A stretch of 37,997 nt of DNA from Chitinophagaceae bacterium (GTDB taxonomy: Bacteria; Bacteroidota; Bacteroidia; Chitinophagales; Chitinophagaceae), in assembly GCA_004297075.1 (NCBI GenBank), contig SCVK01000344.1, forward strand, positions 1 through 37,997, read 5' to 3'. Shown one piece after another: positions 17,603 to 24,919 of this stretch. The translations under genes and the position numbers were made by a program. The notes below the pieces were generated by a model, which saw nothing but the letters and a program-made list of their open reading frames with translations, was not told the origin of the DNA and did not search any database. Each line of letters opens with the position of its first letter. Position 1 is the first letter of the stretch.

Positions 17603-18718
17603 TTATTTAAGAATCTGCAGCATGGCCGAACCTGCCAGTAAAAAAGCCCCTGCCCCGTATGACTCCCAGCTTTCTGCATTAAAATTTCTCCTTGGGTCTG
17701 CCCCAATGGGCTGCACCCAACCTACTTTACCTTCTTCTGTAACCAGGGTATTCAGTGCCTCCCATGCTTTTTTTACCACGGGCATATATGTTTTTTTATC
17801 GAGCAGTTTCTGCTGGACCCCCCAGGCCAGTGCATAACAATAGAAACCGGTTCCGCTTCCTTCTCCACCTACGTAAGATCCGGGATCCAGTAAGCTGGTT
17901 CTCCATAATCCATCGGGTTGCTGCAGGGTGATAATTTTTTCTGCCATCTCTTTGTATAACTGTATATAAAATTTCCGGCCGGCATATTTTCCGGGCATTT
18001 CCTGCAGGTATCTCGCCAATCCGGCCAGTACCCATCCATTTCCCCTTGACCAGAATATTTTTTCACCATTGGCTTCTTTTTTACCCACCCCATTTGCATC
18101 TACCAGGTAAGAAGCATCTCTAGCAAAAAGATGAGCCTCTGAATTATACAGCAATGCATAGGTCTGCCTGAAAAGGGTATCGCTCCATACAAGATAAGAG
18201 GGTTCCTGCAGGGTTTTGGCTAGTTTGGCCATAGCGGGCGGTGCCATAAACAAAGCATCACACCACCACCAGGTAATACCGTGCTTTTTTACCTCATTAC
18301 CCTCCACTTCTTTCATTTTCTGCAAAGAATCGAGTGTGGGTTGTATCATTTTTTTGTCTTTCGATAACCTGTACAGGTCTATGTAGGTTTGACAGATAGC
18401 ATAATCATCCGCATGATCAAACCGACGACCGGGTTGCCATTGTTTCCGCTCTCCCATTGCAATCATAGAATCCAGCAGGGTATTAGACCTGGTGGCTTCG
18501 AACGCTGCAAATACGCCTGTGTAAAAAGCGCCATTGGTCCAGTCGTTCAGGGGTTTCCGGTTGGAATGATTCATTTGCCAGTCTGCCACTTTCAGCATAG
18601 TTGCCCTGATCTGATCAGGCTGAAAAACGGTTGATGTCTGTGCCATTGTACCGGAATACATACCGAAACAAATAATCAGCAACAGCATAATCCTGCGATT
18701 ACAATAAGGTAGATGCAT
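17603..18718 (-). CDS. Unsaturated uronyl hydrolase, GH105
   Basis: Removes the 4,5-unsaturated uronic acid left at the non-reducing end by a polysaccharide lyase, by hydrating the double bond. A ~370-residue alpha/alpha-barrel with the GH105 signatures Phe-Asp-His-Ala-Asp-Asp-Tyr (104-105 Asp pair counted from the chosen start), Trp-Trp-Trp-Cys-Asp-Ala-Leu-Phe-Met-Ala-Pro-Pro (the Asp equivalent to the general acid of YteR) and Trp-Ser-Arg-Gly-Asn-Gly-Trp. The N-terminus is ambiguous. The frame opens at 18742; the ATG at 18718 leaves a short basic leader before the hydrophobic segment ending Gly-Thr-Met-Ala-Gln and was preferred. It lies between the sulfatase cluster and the PL5/PL38-like lyase. 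Rhamnogalacturonyl, ulvan-type or glucuronyl substrates are all possible for this family. Confidence 0.92.
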   Translation of the reverse strand: MHLPYCNRRIMLLLIICFGMYSGTMAQTSTVFQPDQIRATMLKVADWQMNHSNRKPLNDWTNGAFYTGVFAAFEATRSNTLLDSMIAMGERKQWQPGRRFDHADDYAICQTYIDLYRLSKDKKMIQPTLDSLQKMKEVEGNEVKKHGITWWWCDALFMAPPAMAKLAKTLQEPSYLVWSDTLFRQTYALLYNSEAHLFARDASYLVDANGVGKKEANGEKIFWSRGNGWVLAGLARYLQEMPGKYAGRKFYIQLYKEMAEKIITLQQPDGLWRTSLLDPGSYVGGEGSGTGFYCYALAWGVQQKLLDKKTYMPVVKKAWEALNTLVTEEGKVGWVQPIGADPRRNFNAESWESYGAGAFLLAGSAMLQILK

Positions 18719-18782
18719 ATAATTGATTTTATCAATGGTCATGTCAGTAACGTAACTATAGACAATACTTCATACAAACGTT

Positions 18783-20351
18783 TTATTGGGTAACCCTTTT
18801 ACCCCTGGGTGCTTTCTGTATCTTTTTTAATTCCTCCATCAGTTCATTCACTTTCTCCGGATGTTCGTTATACAGGTTATGGTCTTCATGAATATCTGTT
18901 TCAAGGTTATACAGCTGACCCACAGGTTGCCCCGGCTGGGGGGTAATATTAACCGGAACGGTAAACCCACCGGATCCCAGTTTGGTAATCAGCTTCCAGG
19001 AACCTTTTCGGATATTCAGTGTTCCCTTGGAAGAAATATTGACAATAGCGGGTTGTTCTTTGATCACCTCAGTTTTACCCGTCAGTATCGGAAAAATAGA
19101 ATAGCTGTCTTCTGTTTCAAAACGCTCAGCATGATTGCCGATGAGATCGGCACAGGTGGCCATAAAATTGGCCAGTGTGGTAGATACAGCTGATTGGGTT
19201 CCGGCTTTTACCTTACCGGGATACCGAACAATCAGCGGCACCCGATGACCACCTTCAAATACATCCCCTTTCATTCCCCTGAACTCGCCAGCCGCTTTGT
19301 GTCCAAACTGCTGTACAAAATTTTCGCGCCAGTAGGGTCCGTTATCACTGGTAAAAACCACCATCGTATTTTTAGAAAGTCCCATACTATCCAGCACCTG
19401 CAGTACTTTACCAACGGCGGCGTCAACTTCCTGTACATAATCGCCATACTCACCGGCCTGTGAAGTACCGCTATATTCTTTCGTGGGAACCCAGGGTGTA
19501 TGTGGTGCCGGCATGGGGAAATACAGGAAGAAAGGATTTGATGCACCTGCCTGCTTACGGATAAAATCATTTGCTTTACGGGTAAAAAAAGGCAGTACAT
19601 CGAAAAAATCAAAAGAGGGTGACATTAGCCCTTCTCTCCAGAACGGACCGGTATAACCCGATTCCAGTTTATTCCCTTTGGTATATCCGTTCAGGGATTC
19701 CGTTAAACGGTCATTTTCGAGATAACAGTAAGGTGGCATATCCAATGAAGCCGGCAGAATAAAAGAATAATCAAACCCCTGTGTGATGGGGCCACGGTCA
19801 GGCGCTTTGGTAAAATCGATCTGTTCAGGTTTCATTTCGTTGAGGATCCCATACAGGTTATTGCGGTTGTTCTCCGGCTTCAGTGAATCTTTGTATGCTT
19901 CTTTCGGCACCCAATCCAAACCCAGATGCCACTTACCCACTACACCTGTTCGGTAAGACTTTGTCTGCAGAAGATTGGCTACTGTTGGTAGCCCATCTTC
20001 AATCAACGTACGGCTGTATCCACGCAGCACACCCACCGGCAAGCGGCTTCGCCAGGGATACCTGCCCGTAAGTATGGAATAACGTGATGGCGTACAAACA
20101 GAAGAAGTAGTATGCGCATCAGTAAAACGCATACCCTGCTTAGCCAGTCTGTCTATATTGGGCGTTTTGATTTTTCCATCCGGGTTATTAACGGATACAT
20201 CTCCATACCCAAGATCATCGGCCAGGATATAAACAATATTGGGAAGCTGCGCTTTCTGCGCAAACAATCCTGTATTAGTGCCCAGTAACCCATATCCCAG
20301 CATAACAGCCAGGGAGAACCTGCATTTTACGAAAGTGTAGGATTTATTCAT
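18783..20351 (-). CDS. Secreted formylglycine-dependent sulfatase (S1), CTPSR motif with Trp-Arg-Ser-Arg
   Basis: A 522-residue S1 sulfatase with a signal peptide ending Leu-Phe-Ala-Gln. The predicted formylglycine is Cys86 in Cys-Thr-Pro-Ser-Arg-Tyr-Ser-Ile-Leu-Thr-Gly-Arg, followed by Tyr-Pro-Trp-Arg-Ser-Arg-Leu. That Trp-Arg stretch is common in the N-acetylgalactosamine-6-sulfatase/galactose-6-sulfatase-like group, so a 6-O-sulfated galactose-type residue is a reasonable but unproven target. Metal-binding Asp-Asp is in Ile-Leu-Ala-Asp-Asp-Leu-Gly, and Gly-Lys-Trp-His-Leu-Gly and Ser-Asp-Asn-Gly-Pro follow. Start and upstream stop share one base (TAATG), indicating coupled translation with the next sulfatase upstream. 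Confidence 0.94.
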   Translation of the reverse strand: MNKSYTFVKCRFSLAVMLGYGLLGTNTGLFAQKAQLPNIVYILADDLGYGDVSVNNPDGKIKTPNIDRLAKQGMRFTDAHTTSSVCTPSRYSILTGRYPWRSRLPVGVLRGYSRTLIEDGLPTVANLLQTKSYRTGVVGKWHLGLDWVPKEAYKDSLKPENNRNNLYGILNEMKPEQIDFTKAPDRGPITQGFDYSFILPASLDMPPYCYLENDRLTESLNGYTKGNKLESGYTGPFWREGLMSPSFDFFDVLPFFTRKANDFIRKQAGASNPFFLYFPMPAPHTPWVPTKEYSGTSQAGEYGDYVQEVDAAVGKVLQVLDSMGLSKNTMVVFTSDNGPYWRENFVQQFGHKAAGEFRGMKGDVFEGGHRVPLIVRYPGKVKAGTQSAVSTTLANFMATCADLIGNHAERFETEDSYSIFPILTGKTEVIKEQPAIVNISSKGTLNIRKGSWKLITKLGSGGFTVPVNITPQPGQPVGQLYNLETDIHEDHNLYNEHPEKVNELMEELKKIQKAPRGKRVTQ

Positions 20352-21886
20352 TATTGTACTTTATCTGATTTTTGAATACCGTTTTTATAATTTTTCAGGA
20401 ACCGTGTACGCAGATCATCCGGCAGGCTGAGCCTGTCGCCTGTCTGTTTCATGTAAGTGGATAATTCACGGATCATATCGTCTGCAATAGCGGCAAACGA
20501 CGGATTGAATAAAAGGTTTACGCTCTCTTTGGTATCTTTCAGCACATCGTATAATTCAAGATAAGCTTCATCTTTGAACAGGTCTACCAACAGTTTATAA
20601 TTTCCTTTGATCACACAACGCTGCGAACTACCCAGTGATCCATTACCATCATATTGCAGGAAAATAGATTGCCGCTGCTCTGGTTTTCCCCTGATGACAG
20701 GTATGAGAGATGTTCCATCCATGGTAGCGGTAGTTTTGATACCGGTATAATCGAGCAGGGTAGGCAGAAAATCTACCAGGCTGATAAGTGCCCCCGACTC
20801 TTTTACAGACACGGATTCACCGGCAGGCATTTTCAGAATAAACGGAACCCTTGCCGATTCTTCATACATACACATTTTCTGCCACAGAGAATGGCTACCC
20901 AGCATTTCGCCATGATCGGCGGTAAAAAGAATGATGGCCTGATCATATAGTCCTTCTTCTTTTAAAGCAGCTATCACACGTCCCACTTCATCATCCAGTA
21001 ATTTTACCAGACCCAGGTATTTGGCCCATACTTCTCTCCATTGCTCCCTGCTGTATCTTGAACCGATAAAACCTGTAAGGTTGTACATCTGCAGAGGCGA
21101 TTGGCCGGGGTACCATTGGCCTACATTATCCGGTAACGAAAAATCCTTTGGTCCATACATCGAATAATAGGGTTCCGGGATGCTGAAAGGCGGATGTGGT
21201 GCCAGAAACATGCTATTCAGTAACAGCGGTTTCTTTTTATCCCGGTTCCGGATAGCTTTGATACTTTCATTGGCGATATACCTGTCGAGGAAAAAATCCG
21301 GCCCGTCCTTATACACACCCACTGCCGGAGTTGAATAAGAACGCAGCTGCGTATGTGTACCCGACACCAGTTCCGGTGCATTGTCTTTATACTGTTTTCC
21401 ACCCGGTTTTGTTTTCTTTTGCTCTTTTATCCAGTTGCTGTAATCTTCCTGTGTAATCCATTTGGTTCCGGAAGTTGGATTCTTATCTATTTTCTCTTCG
21501 GTAAAAAAATGCTGTTTACCAACATGGTAACTGTCCCAGGTTCCCTCCATCAGCTGGTACAGATTGGGTAATCCGGCCCGGGTATTACCAAACACTTCGT
21601 CTTCTTTTTCCCATGGATTAATCATCGATCCGGTTCGGTTGGGATAATTGCCTGTAAAAAATGATGCCCGCGAAGGCGCACAAAGAGGTGCAGCACAGTA
21701 AGCCCTCGAAAATACAATGCCATCTTTCTGAAGGGCGTTAATATTAGGTGTGAAAGGGCCTAACACATCGGCCCGTAACTGGTCTGCCATGATAACAATC
21801 ACGGGCGGGGTCACCTTTTTTTGTGCAGATATGTTTATCTGCAACAACAAAGCCAGGAACAGCAACAGGTTATTCTTTACAGACAT
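20351..21886 (-). CDS. Secreted formylglycine-dependent sulfatase (S1), CAPSR motif
   Basis: A 511-residue sulfatase with a signal peptide ending Ile-Ser-Ala-Gln (residue 22). Formylglycine motif Cys-Ala-Pro-Ser-Arg-Ala-Ser-Phe-Phe-Thr-Gly with Cys69. The first metal motif reads Met-Ala-Asp-Gln-Leu-Arg-Ala-Asp rather than the usual Asp-Asp, a form seen in the choline-sulfatase/phosphonate monoester hydrolase-like branch, so it is from a different subfamily than its neighbours. Thr-Ala-Asp-His-Gly-Glu-Met-Leu-Gly matches the later metal-site motif. It is 4 bp from the sulfatase upstream and overlaps the one downstream by one base. Substrate position unknown. Confidence 0.93.
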   Translation of the reverse strand: MSVKNNLLLFLALLLQINISAQKKVTPPVIVIMADQLRADVLGPFTPNINALQKDGIVFSRAYCAAPLCAPSRASFFTGNYPNRTGSMINPWEKEDEVFGNTRAGLPNLYQLMEGTWDSYHVGKQHFFTEEKIDKNPTSGTKWITQEDYSNWIKEQKKTKPGGKQYKDNAPELVSGTHTQLRSYSTPAVGVYKDGPDFFLDRYIANESIKAIRNRDKKKPLLLNSMFLAPHPPFSIPEPYYSMYGPKDFSLPDNVGQWYPGQSPLQMYNLTGFIGSRYSREQWREVWAKYLGLVKLLDDEVGRVIAALKEEGLYDQAIILFTADHGEMLGSHSLWQKMCMYEESARVPFILKMPAGESVSVKESGALISLVDFLPTLLDYTGIKTTATMDGTSLIPVIRGKPEQRQSIFLQYDGNGSLGSSQRCVIKGNYKLLVDLFKDEAYLELYDVLKDTKESVNLLFNPSFAAIADDMIRELSTYMKQTGDRLSLPDDLRTRFLKNYKNGIQKSDKVQ

Positions 21887-21890
21887 GGCA

Positions 21891-23273
21891 TCAGTATGTT
21901 TTAGCTAGTGTTGGGTTTACCTGATTGATATACCGTAGTAGTTTTGCTTCCAGTTCTTTTACTTTTCCGGGTTCACGGGAAGCGATATCAGTAAGCTCAC
22001 CTATATCATTGTGCAGGTTATAGAGTTCGATCTTTTTGGTTTTCCAGAATTTGATCAGCTTATAGTCACCGGAGATGATCGCTGAATGCGGATAACCGTT
22101 GTTATAGCGATGAAAATAAAAATCATCCGCAGTGCGGTGCAGGCTTCCTTTGCCGCCGTTACGTAGTAAAGCTGCCAGGCTTACGCCATCCCTATCAGCA
22201 GGTGCCTGTTGAACCGTTTGACCAGCCAGTTCGGTTATCGTAGGCAGTAAATCCCAGCCCGCCACTGGAATATCCGTTTGTGCACCGCCACTGATGCCCG
22301 GCCCTCTTACCATAAAAGGTACACGGATACCTCCTTCATACAGGGTCCATTTACCGCCCCGCAACGGGTAGTTACGCATCTGTGTGGTAAAAGAGGACGG
22401 AGGATCCAGGCGATTACGCACAGGTGGTATAAATTCTACTGCGCCATTATCAGCCATCAGAAAGATATAGGTATTATTGGCAATACCCAGGGCATCTACC
22501 GATTTCAATAATTCCCCGATAGCTTCATCAAGGTCATTGATCATACCTGCCCAGGCTGGATTATTGTGTTTATTTCCGACTGGTTTACGACTGAACCGTT
22601 CATAGCTTTCTTTTCTGGTTTCAAAATTGACATGTGTGGCATAATGTGAAACCTGCAGATAAAACGGTGTCTTTGTTTTCACCTGCGCTTGCATAAAACG
22701 GATGGAACGATAAGTAATACTGTCTATCTGTTTGGGATTATCTGTGATAAAAAACTGTGACCATTTCTCTTCCCTGTCGGATGAAATATCACCATTTTTA
22801 TTGCCTGTATCTCCATCGCTTTCATCATATCCCAATTGTTCAGGGCTAATTTTTGCCCGAAGATCCCATTTGCCAAAATGGGCGGCTTTGTAACGGCTAT
22901 CAATACTTTTTAATACCTGGGGTATTGCCTTGTAACGGCTTTCTGCAGGCGCATACGCAGCAGGAAATGATTCATCGCCCTGCCGAATGGATGTTTGTCC
23001 GAACTGGATACTTCTCCTGCTGGGGGTGCAGATGGGGTCGGGGGCATAGCCTCTTGTAAACCGTAAAGATTGTGCAGCCAGACGATCGATATTGGGTGTT
23101 TCATAATAATCACTTTTCGAATCGGGCAGCCTGTCATCCATACGGGAAGAAAAACAGGACCAGCCAAGATCATCCGTCAGGATCAGAATAATATTCGGGC
23201 GTTGTTGTTTCTGCGCCTGTAAAACGGAGATTGATACAATGCCTAACAGCATCAGGCAAAGGAATATCCGCAT
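21891..23273 (-). CDS. Secreted formylglycine-dependent sulfatase (S1), CTPSRR motif
   Basis: About 460 residues, the shortest of the five sulfatases. Formylglycine motif Asp-Pro-Ile-Cys-Thr-Pro-Ser-Arg-Arg-Ser-Ile-Gln-Phe-Gly-Gln; the usual Leu-Thr-Gly after the motif is replaced by Phe-Gly-Gln. The Asp-Asp pair is in Leu-Thr-Asp-Asp-Leu-Gly-Trp, and Gly-Lys-Trp-Asp-Leu-Arg stands where Gly-Lys-Trp-His-Xaa-Gly is usual, so a His is replaced by Asp. The frame opens at 23309, but the Met-Arg-Ile start at 23273 places a good signal peptide (ending Leu-Gln-Ala-Gln) at the N-terminus; a Met at 23282 is a further option. The gap to the sulfatase upstream is 5 bp if the long form is used. Confidence 0.9.
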   Translation of the reverse strand: MRIFLCLMLLGIVSISVLQAQKQQRPNIILILTDDLGWSCFSSRMDDRLPDSKSDYYETPNIDRLAAQSLRFTRGYAPDPICTPSRRSIQFGQTSIRQGDESFPAAYAPAESRYKAIPQVLKSIDSRYKAAHFGKWDLRAKISPEQLGYDESDGDTGNKNGDISSDREEKWSQFFITDNPKQIDSITYRSIRFMQAQVKTKTPFYLQVSHYATHVNFETRKESYERFSRKPVGNKHNNPAWAGMINDLDEAIGELLKSVDALGIANNTYIFLMADNGAVEFIPPVRNRLDPPSSFTTQMRNYPLRGGKWTLYEGGIRVPFMVRGPGISGGAQTDIPVAGWDLLPTITELAGQTVQQAPADRDGVSLAALLRNGGKGSLHRTADDFYFHRYNNGYPHSAIISGDYKLIKFWKTKKIELYNLHNDIGELTDIASREPGKVKELEAKLLRYINQVNPTLAKTY

Positions 23274-23314
23274 GATTTGCATAAAAGATATGATACTGTT
23301 ATACTGCATAGATT

Positions 23315-24904
23315 TTATTTTTTCAGGTAAGCCGGATTATACTTACCCCGTTCCTTAAATCCATCAAAAGGGCGCATGAGGCCAAACCTTGGATACGCAT
23401 CAAACACATCTCCCTTACCCGTCATCCGCGGATCACCCTGCAGGGTCAATTGTTGCTCCAGCTGTTTTCTGAGTGAGTTGCGGACTTTTTTCATACCAGG
23501 ATTGTCCGAAAGATCATGCAGGCAATCAGGATCTTTGCTGATATCATATAATTCCTCACTTCCCCTTTTGGCAAAACCCAACTGAAACAATTCGGGAAAG
23601 AGTGATTTGTTTTTGATGATAAAAGATTTGGTTGGTGAATCATCAATGTCTTCATACCCTTCCAGGATCGGCTTCATATCTGTTTTCCCGGTAACAGGTC
23701 TTTGTTCCGCAGGTGGCGGATCTCCCAATGGCCAGCGATCGGGTTTATCATTTTTAATAAACAGGTATTGTTGTGTTCTGATGGCACGTGCGGGGTAACC
23801 CAGGTTATCCGGTCGCGCATGCGAATGCCGTTCCCTTCCGGCCAAAATAAAACTGCGCGAAGTATCTATGATTCCGGACCGGGTATCTGAAAAAATGGGC
23901 ATTAGTGTTTTGCCGGTAATGCCGGCAAAGTGATCCAGTTGTGCAATATCCAGGAAAGTGGGCGCCAGATCTGTCAGGCTGACCAGATCGTTGATTTTTC
24001 TTTGTTTACCGGTTACCACAGGACCGCATACAGCAAGCGGCACATGTATGCCATACTCCTGCAGGTTGGCTTTTGCATACGGAAAAGCCATGCCATTATC
24101 GGAAGTGATCACTACCACCGTATTGGCCAGCTCGCCCCTTTCCTTCAGCAGTTGCAGCATTTTTCCTAACTGCGTATCAAACCATTGTATCTCTAGTGCA
24201 TAATCCAGCATATCATTTCTTACCAGTTGCTGATCGGGCAGAAAAGCGGGTACATGTACCGAGTCGGGATGTAAACCGGCAGCAGCGCCGGATCCTTCTT
24301 CGTAATTGCGATGCGGCTCCTGTGCACCAAACCAGAAAAAGAAAGGCTGGTCAGCTGATTTTGCCGATAGGAAATCTTTAAAATTGGCAACGTAATCTGT
24401 TTTACTGATCCCTGTTGTGGGGGGCCTGGTTAATTTCCTTGCATTGTATTCGGGACCCACCGGATTTCTTTTCCAGCCGCCTGCGAGATAATTACCCGGA
24501 TCCCATGGTTTACCTGTATAACCAATCAGGTAACCGGCTTTCTCCAGTGCATCCGTAAACACTGGAAACTTATCAGGAAAAATACTGGCATGCGTTCCAG
24601 CCTCTTCCAGTTGCCAGATAAGTCTGCCGGTTAAAATGGCTGCCCTTGAAGGGCTGCATTGCGGAGCCGCTACAAAAGCATTGGTAAACAAAAGTCCATT
24701 GGCAGCAACACTATCAAACACCGGGGTATGAAATACTTGCTGACCATAAGCAGATGAATGCGGATAAGACTGGTCGTCTGAAATAGCAAACATGATATTG
24801 ATATGCGGAACAGGAGGGTTCTGCTGTGCCCGGCCTGTCAGGCAACCGGCCAGCACAGCCAGCAGCGGTAGACGTGTAATAATATGTTTTATCTTCCTTA
24901 TCAT
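23315..24904 (-). CDS. Secreted or lipoprotein sulfatase (S1), CSPSR motif
   Basis: A 529-residue sulfatase. The N-terminus has a hydrophobic segment with Leu-Ala-Gly-Cys (Cys21), a plausible lipobox, so it may be a lipoprotein; a type I site after Gly-Arg-Ala-Gln is the alternative. Formylglycine motif Cys-Ser-Pro-Ser-Arg-Ala-Ala-Ile-Leu-Thr-Gly-Arg with Cys83, followed by Trp-Gln-Leu-Glu-Glu-Ala-Gly-Thr-His-Ala-Ser, as in the heparan N-sulfatase (sulfamidase)-like group. Metal motif Ser-Asp-Asp-Gln. If that resemblance holds, an N- or 2-/6-O-sulfated sugar is possible, but the subfamily needs a search. First sulfatase of the operon, 15 bp after the lyase. Confidence 0.92.
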   Translation of the reverse strand: MIRKIKHIITRLPLLAVLAGCLTGRAQQNPPVPHINIMFAISDDQSYPHSSAYGQQVFHTPVFDSVAANGLLFTNAFVAAPQCSPSRAAILTGRLIWQLEEAGTHASIFPDKFPVFTDALEKAGYLIGYTGKPWDPGNYLAGGWKRNPVGPEYNARKLTRPPTTGISKTDYVANFKDFLSAKSADQPFFFWFGAQEPHRNYEEGSGAAAGLHPDSVHVPAFLPDQQLVRNDMLDYALEIQWFDTQLGKMLQLLKERGELANTVVVITSDNGMAFPYAKANLQEYGIHVPLAVCGPVVTGKQRKINDLVSLTDLAPTFLDIAQLDHFAGITGKTLMPIFSDTRSGIIDTSRSFILAGRERHSHARPDNLGYPARAIRTQQYLFIKNDKPDRWPLGDPPPAEQRPVTGKTDMKPILEGYEDIDDSPTKSFIIKNKSLFPELFQLGFAKRGSEELYDISKDPDCLHDLSDNPGMKKVRNSLRKQLEQQLTLQGDPRMTGKGDVFDAYPRFGLMRPFDGFKERGKYNPAYLKK

Positions 24905-24919
24905 AATCAGTAACCCGTT

